A stretch of DNA of 64,000 nucleotides from Janthinobacterium lividum (lineage in GTDB: Bacteria > Pseudomonadota > Gammaproteobacteria > Burkholderiales > Burkholderiaceae_D): NCBI RefSeq assembly GCF_023509035.1, contig NZ_CP075583.1, positions 1 to 64,000 of the forward strand, in the 5' to 3' direction. Below, piece after piece: positions 33,159 to 41,917 of this stretch. Positions within the stretch are counted from its first letter, which is position 1, and each line of letters opens with the position of its first letter. The notes under the pieces are model-generated. The model had not been told where the DNA came from, ran no database searches, and saw only the letters and a program-made list of their open reading frames with translations. The position numbers and the translations under genes are program-made.

Positions 33159-34208
33159 TTGACTCCCATGCCTATCCCACACCTCTGCCCCACCGCCAAT
33201 CCCGCCCTGGCCAGCGCACTCGAACATGCTATCAATAGCAAAACCAAACCGTTGGGCAGCCTGGGGCTACTGGAAACCCTGGCCCATCAGATCGGCCTGA
33301 TCCAGCAAAGCACGCAGCTGGCATTGCAGCAGCCTGCCATCATCGTTTTTGCAGCTGACCATGGCGTCGTCGCCGAAGGAATTTCCGCCTATCCACAAAG
33401 CGTGACGTGGCAAATGGTAGAAAACTTCCTCGGCAACGGCGCCGCCATCAATGTCTTTGCCCGCCAGAACGAGTGCGCCTTATATATAGTGGACGCCGGC
33501 GTGAACCATGACTTCGGCCCGCGCGACGGCTTGCTTGACCGCAAGCAGGGTCCCGGCACCCACAACTTTGCCACAGAACCCGCCATGAGCCAGGAGCAAT
33601 GTCTGGCCGCCATGCAGGCAGGGATGGACCTGGTCACCACCTTGGACGGCAATGTGCTGGGCTTTGGCGAAATGGGTATCGGCAACACCACGGCTGCCGC
33701 CGCACTGATGCACAAACTGACGCAAATACCGGTCGCCGACTGCGTGGGTGCCGGCACCGGCCTGTCAAAGGAAGGCATATTGCACAAGCAGCATGTGATC
33801 GAAGCGGCCGTCGCGCATCATGCAGCAGCCCATGAGCCACTCGACGTGCTGGCCACCTTCGGCGGCTTCGAAATCGCCATGATGGCTGGCGCCATGCTCA
33901 AAGCAGCCGAACGACGCATGATTCTGCTGATCGATGGATTCATTGTCAGCAGCGCCCTGCTGGTGGCGGCCCGTTTGCAGCCGGCCATCCTCGATTATTG
34001 TGTGTTTTCGCACTGCTCCGATGAAAATGGTCATCGCCAGTTGCTGGCCAGCCTGGGAGCACGTCCGCTGCTGCATCTCGATTTGCGCCTCGGCGAAGGC
34101 ACGGGTTCGGCGCTGGCCTTGCCGCTGCTGCATGCGGCCGTCAACTTCATGCGCGAGATGGCGACCTTCGCCTCGGCCCAGGTCAGCGAAAAGTCCACGC
34201 CAGACTAA
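33159..34208 (+). CDS. cobT: nicotinate-nucleotide--dimethylbenzimidazole phosphoribosyltransferase CobT
   Basis: CobT makes alpha-ribazole phosphate from 5,6-dimethylbenzimidazole and nicotinate mononucleotide, the lower-ligand branch of cobalamin synthesis. The 349-residue protein has family segments KPLGSLGLLETLA, PAIIVFAADHGVVAEGISAYPQ.VT, GGAINVFAR-like NGAAINVFARQ, GEMGIGNTTAAAAL, GAGTGLSKEG and a late E (LRLGEGTGSALALPLL) that holds the catalytic Glu. It is the usual length. It starts an operon with cobS (4-bp gap) and cobC (6-bp gap), and is divergent from rRNA operon 2. Cytoplasmic. Confidence 0.96.
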   Translation: MTPMPIPHLCPTANPALASALEHAINSKTKPLGSLGLLETLAHQIGLIQQSTQLALQQPAIIVFAADHGVVAEGISAYPQSVTWQMVENFLGNGAAINVFARQNECALYIVDAGVNHDFGPRDGLLDRKQGPGTHNFATEPAMSQEQCLAAMQAGMDLVTTLDGNVLGFGEMGIGNTTAAAALMHKLTQIPVADCVGAGTGLSKEGILHKQHVIEAAVAHHAAAHEPLDVLATFGGFEIAMMAGAMLKAAERRMILLIDGFIVSSALLVAARLQPAILDYCVFSHCSDENGHRQLLASLGARPLLHLDLRLGEGTGSALALPLLHAAVNFMREMATFASAQVSEKSTPD

Positions 34209-34212
34209 GACC

Positions 34213-35019
34213 ATGACTAATCCCGTTTCCGCCGCAGTCCAACAGTGCCGACTCTTCTTCATCGCGCTGCAGTTCTTCACGCGCCTTCCCATCCCGCGCT
34301 GGGTGGGTTTCGAGCCGGCCTGGCTGCAGCACGCCTCACGCTACTTTCCCCTGGTGGGTCTGGTGGTGGCGGCCATCAGTGGCGCCGTGTATCTGCTGGC
34401 CAGCTGGCTCCTGCCCACACCAGTGGCCGTGCTGCTGGCCGTCGCCGCTGGCATTTACCTGACGGGTGCCTTTCATGAAGACGGCTTCGCCGACATGTGC
34501 GACGGTTTCGGTGGCGGCTTGACGCGCGAGCGGGTACTGGAAATCATGAAGGATTCGCGCATCGGCGCGTATGGCGCCATCGGCATCCTCAGCCTGCTGG
34601 CCATCAAATGCGCGGCGCTCGCTTCGCTGCCGCCTGCCACGGTGGTGGCGACATTATTCATCGCCCATCCGCTCTCGCGCCTGGCCGCCGTTTCGCTGAT
34701 CTGGCTCATGGACTATGCGCGCGACGAAGGCAAAGCCAAGCCGATGGCGCAAGAAATGACCACGGTTGAATTCATCATCGCCGCTATCGGCGGCCTGCTG
34801 CCCGTCGTCGTATGCGGCGCCCTGGGGATATTTTACTGGGCCACGCTGGCCTTTGCCGTCGTGGCGGCGGCCGCCGCCGCTTTCTGGCTGGGCCGCAAAT
34901 GCCAGCACCGCCTGCAAGGCTACACAGGCGACTGCCTGGGCGCCGTGCAGCAAGTGGCGGAAGTGGCGGCCTATCTGGCCATCCTGTCCAGCTTTCAGCC
35001 TCCATTGCGTTTTTACTAA
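34213..35019 (+). CDS. cobS: adenosylcobinamide-GDP ribazoletransferase CobS
   Basis: CobS joins adenosylcobinamide-GDP to alpha-ribazole (phosphate), the last assembly step of the nucleotide loop. The 268-residue integral membrane protein has the family start FFIALQFFTRLPIP, the metal-binding GAFHEDGFADMCDGFGGG (Asp/Glu-rich) and MKDSRIGAYGAIG. Several hydrophobic helices follow, and CQHRLQGYTGDCLGAVQQ.AE lies near the C-terminus. The start at 34213, 4 bp after cobT, is chosen by comparison with family N-termini; the frame stays open upstream inside cobT. It lies between cobT and the phosphatase cobC that supplies its substrate. Confidence 0.95.
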   Translation: MTNPVSAAVQQCRLFFIALQFFTRLPIPRWVGFEPAWLQHASRYFPLVGLVVAAISGAVYLLASWLLPTPVAVLLAVAAGIYLTGAFHEDGFADMCDGFGGGLTRERVLEIMKDSRIGAYGAIGILSLLAIKCAALASLPPATVVATLFIAHPLSRLAAVSLIWLMDYARDEGKAKPMAQEMTTVEFIIAAIGGLLPVVVCGALGIFYWATLAFAVVAAAAAAFWLGRKCQHRLQGYTGDCLGAVQQVAEVAAYLAILSSFQPPLRFY

Positions 35020-35025
35020 GCAAGC

Positions 35026-35580
35026 ATGCGTCTGATCCTCGTCCGCCACCCCACGCCGCAAGTCACCAGCGGCACCTGTTATGGCCGCAGCGACGTGGCG
35101 GTGGCGCCGCACGAAATGGCCACGGTGCGCGCCAGCCTGCAAGCGACTTTGCCGGCCAGTGTGCCGCTCTACGCCAGTCCGCTGCGCCGCTGCGCCGGCC
35201 TGGCGGAGGCCCTGGCGCAGGACTTGCCTTCCAGCGCCCTGTTCTTCGACGCGCGGCTGGCGGAGATGGATTTCGGCGCCTGGGAAATGCAGCCCTGGCA
35301 CGCGATTGCGCGTACGGAAGTCGATGCCTGGGCGGCCAACCTGGCCTGGTACCGCCCCGGCGGAGGCGAGAATGTACTGACGATGGCCGCCCGCGTCGAT
35401 GCGTTTTTAGGCGATCTGTTGCGCGAACAACACGAAACGGTCGTCATCATCTGCCATGCGGGCACCATCCGCCTGCTGTCGGCATTGCAAGCCCGGCTGC
35501 CATTGGAAGAAACGGCCCTGCTGGCCGCCCATTCGGCCCACAAAATCGCCTACGGTGCGACGGTCGTCGTCGATTTCTGA
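35026..35580 (+). CDS. cobC: alpha-ribazole phosphatase CobC (histidine phosphatase family)
   Basis: A 184-residue histidine phosphatase that removes phosphate from alpha-ribazole 5'-phosphate or from adenosylcobalamin 5'-phosphate. The phosphohistidine motif is near the start (LILVRHPTPQ; RHP replaces the common RHG). The second signature includes FGAWE in LAEMDFGAWEMQPW, and the C-terminal VVIICHAGTIRLL supplies the second His. It is the last gene of cobT-cobS-cobC and ends about 50 bp before the B12 riboswitch region. Assignment to CobC rather than a general phosphoglycerate mutase-like enzyme relies on the operon. Confidence 0.9.
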   Translation: MRLILVRHPTPQVTSGTCYGRSDVAVAPHEMATVRASLQATLPASVPLYASPLRRCAGLAEALAQDLPSSALFFDARLAEMDFGAWEMQPWHAIARTEVDAWAANLAWYRPGGGENVLTMAARVDAFLGDLLREQHETVVIICHAGTIRLLSALQARLPLEETALLAAHSAHKIAYGATVVVDF

Positions 35581-35633
35581 TATTGAATCGTCCAGCCGGC
35601 CATTTCAGTCCACGCCTGCTGCACGTATAATGG

Positions 35634-35858
35634 CGGGGTTTTGGTGCCCGCGCTCATGTCCATGAGCGCAGTTAAACGGGAAACACGATGCCGCGACTGC
35701 GGCGAACGTGTGCTGCCCCCGCAACGGTAAGCAAGTGTCACCTCTCCCTACAGGAAGCGGGCGACAAGCTATCTCTGACAACCACTGTGCTTGCAATCAT
35801 CGAGCATGGGAAGGTGGGATAGCCGCACTTGCCAGCCCGGATACCGGCCAGGACAGGT
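35634..35858 (+). ncRNA. cobalamin (B12) riboswitch upstream of btuB
   Basis: The core shows AAACGGGAA (35674-35682), the hallmark GCCCCCGCAACGGTAA (35715-35730), the B12 box ACCACTG (35781-35787) and the closing GCCAGCCCGGATACCGGCC (35831-35849). A TATAAT at 35626-35631 fits a promoter -10 just before it. It lies 136 bp before the btuB start, so cobalamin should switch off btuB and perhaps the whole second operon. 35859-35993 has no gene. Confidence 0.93.
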
Positions 35859-35993
35859 GGAAGTGTGCGAACGGGGATGTTCGCGATCCGAATGGCCCAT
35901 GGCTATCTTCGATCGTCATCTTCAGTTCCCACTTCTGTTCAATCTGGCCTACGGGGACGTCGGCTGGTTGCATATTACTTACTGAAAATTATC

Positions 35994-37862
35994 ATGACCC
36001 ATGCTGTTTCCCGCCACGCGGCCCTCACGTCGCTCGCGCTAGCCATTGCCGCGCCTGCCGCCTTTGCACAAGCCACGCCAGACACCTTCGATCCTATTGT
36101 CGTCACCGCCAACCGCTATCCACAGCACCTGAGCGAAGTATTGAGCGATACGCAGACCATCAGCTCAGAAGACATCGCGCGCTCGGGCGCCGGGACGCTG
36201 ATCGACCTGCTGCAAAAGCAGCGCGGCATTGAAGTCAATCGCAGTGGCGGCCCAGGCACCAATTCGAGCGTCTTCATTCGCGGCGCGAACGCCAACCAGA
36301 ATATCGTGCTGGTCGACGGCGTGCGCATCGGTTCCGCCACATCGGGCACTGCAAACTGGAGCGCCCTGCCTTTGTCCAGCATCGATCACGTTGAAATCGT
36401 CTACGGTCCACTGAGCACCATGTATGGTGCCGATGCCGTCGGCGGCGTGATCCAGATCTTTACCAAGAAAGGTGACGGCGCGGCGCGCTTTTCTACCTTC
36501 GCTGGCTATGGCCGCTACAACACGCGCCAGGCGGAAGCCAGCGTTGCCGGCTCTACTGGTGGCAACAACAGCTTCAGCTACGCGCTGACCGCGGGCAAGG
36601 AAAAATCGGATGGCTTTTCCGCCTCCAAGCTGGGCGCCTCGACGTACACCTACAATCCGGACAAAGACGGCTACGACAAGGAAAGCGTCAGCGGCCAGTT
36701 TGGCTACCAGATGGCCAAGGGCCATGACGTCGGCCTGACTTTCCTAAAAAGCAAACTTGATGCGCAGTACGATTCGGGCTTGAACTTCGACGCACGCAAC
36801 TACAATAAGCTGGAAAACATCTCGGTCTTTACGAAGAACCAGTTCTTGCCGAACTGGACCAGTGAGCTGCGCTACGCACAGGCAAAGGATAAACAAACCT
36901 CGGTTTCCGCCGCTGACGCCTTCGGCAGAAGCCAGTTCGACACCAAGCAAACTGACATCAGCTGGCAAAACGATATTCGCATTGGCCGTGACACCCTGCA
37001 ACTGCTGGGTGAATATCGTGACGAAGACGTCGTGAGTTCCGCCAAAGGTCTGTCCGGCGGACGTAATACCAAATCTTTCGCAGCATCGTACAACCTGGTG
37101 CGCGGCGCTCACCTGGCCAGCATCAGCGGCCGCCGCGACGACAGCTCGGCGTACGGTACCCACAACACGGGGAGCGTCGCCTATGGCTATCGTTTCAGCA
37201 ATGCCTTGCGCGCCAGCGCCAGCTATGGCACCAGCTTCCGCGCACCGACCTTCAACGATCTTTACTACCCTGACTCCGGCGTCCCGACGAACAAGCCGGA
37301 AAAAGGCCGCAACGCTGAAATTGGCTTGCATTACAACGACGGCCAATCGCAACTGAGCGCGACCTACTACCATAACAAAATTACTGACATGCTCATCTAC
37401 GTGTCGGCTTGCCCGGTAATCGGCTGGAAACCAGGCTATGGCTGCAGCATGAATGTCGAAAAAGCCCTGCTCGAAGGCGTGACGCTGGCTGGCGCGCGCA
37501 AATTCGGCGCCTTCAACGTCAGTGGCAATATCGACCTGCAAGATCCTCGCAATGAAACCACGGACAAGCAACTGGCACGCCGCGCGAAAAAGCATGCCAA
37601 TTTCGCCGTGGATTACACGACCGGTCCTTTGACCGCCGGTACGGAGTGGCAGTTGTCGGGCAAGCGTTTTGAAGATCCCGCCAACAAAACCACCCTCGGT
37701 GGCTATGGCTTGCTGAACCTGTACACCACCTACCAGTTCGCGCGCGACTGGTCGGTGCTCGCACGCTGGAATAACATCACCAACAAGGACTATGAACTGG
37801 GCCGTTTCTACGCGACGCCAGGTTCGAACCTCTTCGTTGGCGTACGCTACGGCATGAAATAA
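35994..37862 (+). CDS. btuB: TonB-dependent vitamin B12 receptor BtuB
   Basis: Outer-membrane cobalamin receptor, 622 residues. The start at 35994 gives a signal peptide (ending AFA-QA). A TonB box (DPIVVTANR) follows, then the plug domain with LLQKQRGIEVNRSGGPGTNSS, FIRGANANQNIVLVDGVRI and VEIVYGPLSTMYGADAVGGVIQIFT. Then comes a barrel with TSFRAPTFNDLYYP and a C-terminal strand ending YGMK rather than the usual Phe. The longer open frame from 35829 overlaps the riboswitch and is not used. Riboswitch control and the following btuC/btuD genes fix the substrate as a cobalamin or related corrinoid. Confidence 0.95.
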   Translation: MTHAVSRHAALTSLALAIAAPAAFAQATPDTFDPIVVTANRYPQHLSEVLSDTQTISSEDIARSGAGTLIDLLQKQRGIEVNRSGGPGTNSSVFIRGANANQNIVLVDGVRIGSATSGTANWSALPLSSIDHVEIVYGPLSTMYGADAVGGVIQIFTKKGDGAARFSTFAGYGRYNTRQAEASVAGSTGGNNSFSYALTAGKEKSDGFSASKLGASTYTYNPDKDGYDKESVSGQFGYQMAKGHDVGLTFLKSKLDAQYDSGLNFDARNYNKLENISVFTKNQFLPNWTSELRYAQAKDKQTSVSAADAFGRSQFDTKQTDISWQNDIRIGRDTLQLLGEYRDEDVVSSAKGLSGGRNTKSFAASYNLVRGAHLASISGRRDDSSAYGTHNTGSVAYGYRFSNALRASASYGTSFRAPTFNDLYYPDSGVPTNKPEKGRNAEIGLHYNDGQSQLSATYYHNKITDMLIYVSACPVIGWKPGYGCSMNVEKALLEGVTLAGARKFGAFNVSGNIDLQDPRNETTDKQLARRAKKHANFAVDYTTGPLTAGTEWQLSGKRFEDPANKTTLGGYGLLNLYTTYQFARDWSVLARWNNITNKDYELGRFYATPGSNLFVGVRYGMK

Positions 37863-37883
37863 ACACGTAGTAATGATGTAAGC

Positions 37884-37916
37884 TGCGGGCAATGGCATGC
37901 CGCCATTGCCCGCAGA
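37884..37916. repeat. strong intergenic hairpin between btuB and btuC
   Basis: A perfect 14-bp stem, CTGCGGGCAATGGC/GCCATTGCCCGCAG, with a 5-nt loop ATGCC. No T run follows, so it is not a normal terminator. It may stabilise the btuB transcript end or lower read-through into btuC (inferred). Confidence 0.7.
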
Positions 37917-37950
37917 TGCAGTTCTGCAGTCCCCGTTTTTAAGGCAGTCC

Positions 37951-38976
37951 ATGCACCCATTTTTCCGCAATATGCGCCACCGCGCCACCGTGATCCTCAC
38001 GGTGCTGATCGTGTGCGCGGTTGCCAGCCTGATTTTCTCCGGCATGATCGGTTCGATCGCGATCCCGCTTGCCGACCTGCCTTCCGCCCTGTTCCATGTC
38101 GTGCAGGGCAAGACCGATACCCTCGCCGCCACCCTGCTCGACCTGCGCCTTGGCCGCGCGCTGACCGCCTTTGTCACCGGTGCGGCGCTGTCGCTGGCCG
38201 GCGTCATGATGCAGGCTCTCTTGCGCAATCCCCTGGCCGACCCGTATGTGCTGGGCATTTCCGCCGGCGCTTCCGTCGGCGCGCTGGCCGCGCTGCTGTT
38301 CATGTGCGCGCTGTGGGTGGTCGATGCGGCCGCCTTTGCCGGCGCAGTCGGCGTGTCCATGCTGCTGTATTTCTTTGCCCGCCGCGACTTGCGCGGTGGC
38401 ACGGCGGCCGAAGGCGGCGCCTCGCTCTTGCTGCTGACAGGCGTGATCCTGGCCTCGGCCTGCATGGCCATCGTCACCCTGATGCTCTCCATCGCTCCGG
38501 AAAGCCGCTTGCGCAGCATGGTGTTCTGGATGATCGGCGACCTGTCCGGCGCGCCCGCGCGGCTGATGCCCTGGCTGGTCCTGGCTGGCGTCCTGGTCTT
38601 TGCCTTGCGCAGCGCGCGCTCGCTGAACGTCATGGCGCTGCACGCGGAAGCGGCCAGTACCCTGGGCGTGCGCGTGGGTGCCCTGCGCAAGGGACTGTTC
38701 TTCTGTTCCGGCCTGCTCACGGCCAGCGCCGTCACCAGCGCCGGCAGCGTGGGTTTTGTCGGCCTGATCGTGCCGCATGCGCTGCGCTTTGCCTGCGGCC
38801 CCGATCATCGCCTGTTGATACCGGCCGCCGCGCTGGCCGGCGGCACCTTCCTCGTGCTGGCCGATACGTTGGCGCGCACCGTGCTGGCGCCCTTGCAGCT
38901 GCCCGTCGGCGTGGTCACGGCCATGATAGGTGCGCCCGTCTTCCTGTACCAATTGCACCGATTGCGCCGCACATGA
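37951..38976 (+). CDS. btuC: cobalamin ABC transporter permease BtuC (FecCD family)
   Basis: Inner-membrane permease of the vitamin B12 importer, 341 residues with about ten hydrophobic helices. Family motifs include LRLGRALTAFVTGAALSLAGVMMQALLRNPLADPYVLGISAGASVGA, seen here in pieces, FWMIGDLSG and VGFVGLIVPHALR. The start at 37951 has AAGG 6 nt before it; an upstream ATG at 37897 is less likely since it falls in the intergenic hairpin. Its stop overlaps the start of btuD (ATGA). The periplasmic partner is encoded 4 kb downstream in the same operon. Confidence 0.93.
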   Translation: MHPFFRNMRHRATVILTVLIVCAVASLIFSGMIGSIAIPLADLPSALFHVVQGKTDTLAATLLDLRLGRALTAFVTGAALSLAGVMMQALLRNPLADPYVLGISAGASVGALAALLFMCALWVVDAAAFAGAVGVSMLLYFFARRDLRGGTAAEGGASLLLLTGVILASACMAIVTLMLSIAPESRLRSMVFWMIGDLSGAPARLMPWLVLAGVLVFALRSARSLNVMALHAEAASTLGVRVGALRKGLFFCSGLLTASAVTSAGSVGFVGLIVPHALRFACGPDHRLLIPAAALAGGTFLVLADTLARTVLAPLQLPVGVVTAMIGAPVFLYQLHRLRRT

Positions 38977-39746
38977 TACGCACCTACCAACTGGGCCTGA
39001 AGGCAGGCACGCGCTCCCTCGTGGAAAACCTGATCTGGCACATCAGGGATGGTGAATGCTGGAGCGTGATCGGCCGCAATGGCGCGGGCAAGAGCACCTT
39101 GCTGCGCACCCTGGCCGGCTTGCGTGAACCGGATGCCGGTCACGTGACGATACAGAGCCGCGCCCTGATCGACTGGCCTTTGGGCGAACTGGCACGCGAA
39201 CGGGCCTTCCTGGCGCAGGCGCGCCACGATGCATTCTCATACCGCGTCATCGAAACGGTGCTGTCGGCGCGCCATCCGTATCACGACAACCATTACTGGG
39301 AAGGCAGCGACGACCAGCGCATCGCTCTGGCGGCGTTGGCCTCGATGGAAGTGGAGCACCTGGCTGAGCGCGATGTGCGCAGCCTGTCCGGCGGCGAACG
39401 CCAGCGCGTGGCAATCGCCGCCATGCTGGCGCAGGATACGCCCTTACTGCTGCTGGACGAACCGGCCAACGCACTGGACCTGGCGCACCAGGTCAGCGTC
39501 ATGGGTCTGCTGTCGAAACTGTGCCGCGAACAGAATAAAACCGTGGTGATGGTGGGGCATGACCTGAACCTGGCGCACAGCGTCTCGACCCATGCGCTAC
39601 TGCTGATGGGCGACGGCGGCTGGCTGGCCGGTCCCGTGGCTGATGTGATGCAGGCGTCCATCCTGAGCGACTACCTTGGCCACCCGATCGAGATCATCGC
39701 CCACGGCAAACGCAAGATATTCATACCGAAAGAGGATCAAACATGA
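38973..39746 (+). CDS. btuD: cobalamin ABC transporter ATP-binding protein BtuD
   Basis: ATPase of the corrinoid importer, 257 residues. It has Walker A GRNGAGKS, a Q-loop region (FLAQARHDAFSYRV), the ABC signature LSGGERQR, Walker B LLLLDEPANALD and the switch His in VVMVGHDLNLAHS. The start ATG overlaps the btuC stop, and its own stop overlaps the start of cobO (4 bp), signs of coupled translation. FecE/BtuD-type siderophore and cobalamin ATPases are close relatives; the operon decides for cobalamin. Confidence 0.93.
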   Translation: MIRTYQLGLKAGTRSLVENLIWHIRDGECWSVIGRNGAGKSTLLRTLAGLREPDAGHVTIQSRALIDWPLGELARERAFLAQARHDAFSYRVIETVLSARHPYHDNHYWEGSDDQRIALAALASMEVEHLAERDVRSLSGGERQRVAIAAMLAQDTPLLLLDEPANALDLAHQVSVMGLLSKLCREQNKTVVMVGHDLNLAHSVSTHALLLMGDGGWLAGPVADVMQASILSDYLGHPIEIIAHGKRKIFIPKEDQT

Positions 39747-40387
39747 GCGACAGCAAGACAATCGATGCGGAAACCGCAGCCAATACCGCAGCTATAAACG
39801 AACGCCACCGCGTGCGCATGGAACGAAAAAAGGCCATCATCGACGCGGCCATCGCCAAAGCCGACAAGGAAATCGGCATCATCATCGTCAACACGGGCAA
39901 TGGCAAGGGCAAGAGTTCGAGCGGCTTCGGCATGGCCATCCGTGCCATGGGCCACGGCATGAAGGTAGGCGTGGTGCAGTTCATCAAGGGCGCCATGTCG
40001 ACGGGCGAGGAAAAATTCCTGCGCCGCTTCCCCGATGAAATCAGTTTTCATGCGATGGGCGAAGGCTACACCTGGGAAACGCAAAACCGCGAACGCGACA
40101 TCGAAAAAGCCGAACTGGCATGGGAGCAGGCGAAGACCTTCCTGGCAGACCCCAGCTACGGCCTGGTACTGTTCGACGAACTCAATATCGCCCTCAAATA
40201 CAACTACCTCGACGTGCACAAGGTCATCGCCGACCTGCTGGAACGCCCGGCCATGCAGCATGTGGTCATCACTGGCCGGGGCGCGCCGGAGGAACTGATC
40301 GCCATCGCCGACACCGTCACCGAGATGGCCGTCGTCAAACATGCGTACGCGGCCGGCATCGGCGCACAAATCGGCACCGAGTGGTAA
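39743..40387 (+). CDS. cobO: cob(I)yrinic acid a,c-diamide adenosyltransferase CobO/BtuR
   Basis: Transfers the adenosyl group of ATP to cobalt(I) of corrinoids, in salvage and in synthesis. The 214-residue protein is a P-loop CobA/CobO/BtuR type with GIIIVNTGNGKGKSSSGFGMAIRA-like features (P-loop GNGKGKSS), VGVVQFIKG, FHAMGEGYTWETQ, LVLFDELNIALKY and VVITGRGAPEELI. It overlaps btuD by 4 bp. Genes on both sides are cobalamin genes, so an anaerobic or other role is not needed. Confidence 0.95.
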   Translation: MSDSKTIDAETAANTAAINERHRVRMERKKAIIDAAIAKADKEIGIIIVNTGNGKGKSSSGFGMAIRAMGHGMKVGVVQFIKGAMSTGEEKFLRRFPDEISFHAMGEGYTWETQNRERDIEKAELAWEQAKTFLADPSYGLVLFDELNIALKYNYLDVHKVIADLLERPAMQHVVITGRGAPEELIAIADTVTEMAVVKHAYAAGIGAQIGTEW

Positions 40388-40394
40388 CAGCGCC

Positions 40395-40970
40395 ATGACG
40401 CGCACCCTGGTCTTCGGCGGCGCCCGTTCCGGCAAGAGCGCCTATGCGGAAAAGCTGGCCAGCGAGTCCGGCAAGGAAGTGATCTACATCGCCACCGCGC
40501 AGGCGGGCGATGATGAGATGGCCACGCGCGTCAGGCATCACCGTGCGCAGCGCCCGGCCGAGTGGACAACCCTGGAAGAACCGCTGCGCCTGGGCGACGC
40601 CATCTTGCAGCAGGCGCGCCCCGGCACGCTGCTGCTGGTCGACTGCCTGACCCTGTGGCTGACGAATCTGATGTTTTCCACTGGCGAGACTTACCCGGAC
40701 GTGGGCGACATCGCCTTGCCCGAACTGTTCCACAGCGAGCGCGCGCACCTGCTGTACGCGCTGGCCGAAATCGGCGATACCGATAGCGCGAGTTGTGACC
40801 TCGTGCTGGTATCGAACGAAGTGGGCATGGGCATCGTGCCCTACGGCGCCATCTCGCGCTGCTTCACCGATGAAGCGGGCCGCCTGAACCAGGCCGTGGC
40901 GGCCGTGTGCGACAGGGCCGTGTTTGTGGCCGCCGGCCTGCCGCTGTACCTGAAAGGCGGCCCATGCTGA
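40395..40970 (+). CDS. cobU: adenosylcobinamide kinase / guanylyltransferase CobU (CobP)
   Basis: Bifunctional enzyme that phosphorylates adenosylcobinamide and then attaches GMP. 191 residues with the P-loop FGGARSGKS at the start, IYIATAQAGDDEMA, RVRHHRAQRPAEWTTLEEP (the guanylated His region), LLVDCLTLWLTNLM and VSNEVGMGIVP. The start at 40395 lies 7 bp after cobO; the open frame runs 18 codons further upstream but those overlap cobO. It overlaps the next gene, cbiB, by 7 bp. Confidence 0.96.
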   Translation: MTRTLVFGGARSGKSAYAEKLASESGKEVIYIATAQAGDDEMATRVRHHRAQRPAEWTTLEEPLRLGDAILQQARPGTLLLVDCLTLWLTNLMFSTGETYPDVGDIALPELFHSERAHLLYALAEIGDTDSASCDLVLVSNEVGMGIVPYGAISRCFTDEAGRLNQAVAAVCDRAVFVAAGLPLYLKGGPC

Positions 40971-41917
40971 GCAGCTTGTCGCTGCCCATGCTGGCCGCCT
41001 TGATGACGGCCGGCGTGCTGCTCGACATACTGCTGGGCGAAACGCGCCGCTGGCATCCGCTGGTGGGCTTTGGCCGCCTCGCCAGCGCACTGGAACGCCT
41101 GCTGAACCGGGGCCGCGGACGTTTCCTGCGCGGCGCGCTGGCGTGGTCGCTGGCCGTACTGCCCATCAGCTATGCCGCCTACTGGCTGTGCGGCCTGGCG
41201 GGCGCGGCATTGCATGTCTTCTTGCTGTACTTATGCCTCGGTTTGCGCAGCCTGCGCGACCACAATCAACCGATCGCCGATGCCCTGGCCATCGATGACC
41301 TGGACAAGGCGCGCCTGCTGACGGCGCGCATCGTCAGCCGCGACACGGCCAATGCCGATGCGGCCAGCCTGGCCAAGGCCAGCACGGAATCCCTGCTGGA
41401 AAACGGCAACGACGCCGTCTTTGGCACCCTGTTCTGGTTTGCCGTGGCGGGCGGCCCGGGCGCCGTGCTATTCCGGCTGGCCAATACCCTCGACGCCATG
41501 TGGGGCTACCGTAACGAGCGCTACGACTGGTTCGGTTGCTGCGCCGCGCGCATCGATGACGTCTTGAATTACCTGCCGGCGCGCCTGACGGCCCTGTCCT
41601 ACGTTTTGCTGGGTAAAAGCATGACGGACAAGAAGCGCGCCTGGCATTGCTGGCGCAGCCAGGCCCCCAACTGGGGCAGCCCGAACGCAGGGCCCGTGAT
41701 GGCCAGCGGCGCTGGCGCCCTGGGCCTGGCCCTCGGTGGCGACGCCATCTACGACGGCGAGCTGGAACGTCGCCCGCCGCTGGGTGCCGGCCGACCAGCC
41801 GAAGCGCGCGACATCGACCGCGCCTGGCGCCTGGTGGCCGAAACGGCCGTGCTGTGGCTGATCTGGGTGGCGCTGCTGGCCGGGCTGTATTACCTGCGGG
41901 GGAAATACCTTGCTTGA
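40964..41917 (+). CDS. cbiB: adenosylcobinamide-phosphate synthase CbiB (CobD of Pseudomonas)
   Basis: Membrane enzyme that attaches aminopropanol phosphate to adenosylcobyric acid. 317 residues with the family start LDILLGETRRWHPLVGFGRL, RDHNQPIADAL, RIVSRDTANADAASLAKASTESLLEN (in pieces), DAVFGTLFWFAVAGGPGAVLFRLANTLDAMWGY, RIDDVLNYLPARLTAL and GSPNAGPVMASGAGAL. Hydrophobic helices lie at both ends. It overlaps cobU by 7 bp and cobD by 8 bp. Its substrate amine comes from the CobD enzyme encoded next. Confidence 0.95.
   Translation: MLSSLSLPMLAALMTAGVLLDILLGETRRWHPLVGFGRLASALERLLNRGRGRFLRGALAWSLAVLPISYAAYWLCGLAGAALHVFLLYLCLGLRSLRDHNQPIADALAIDDLDKARLLTARIVSRDTANADAASLAKASTESLLENGNDAVFGTLFWFAVAGGPGAVLFRLANTLDAMWGYRNERYDWFGCCAARIDDVLNYLPARLTALSYVLLGKSMTDKKRAWHCWRSQAPNWGSPNAGPVMASGAGALGLALGGDAIYDGELERRPPLGAGRPAEARDIDRAWRLVAETAVLWLIWVALLAGLYYLRGKYLA

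Noticed and set aside
35829-35993. Extended N-terminus of BtuB
   Set aside because: It would translate riboswitch sequence and bury the signal peptide.
36744-38735. A 663-codon minus-strand frame over btuB and btuC
   Set aside because: Antisense to btuB and btuC and crossing the intergenic hairpin; low-complexity translation.
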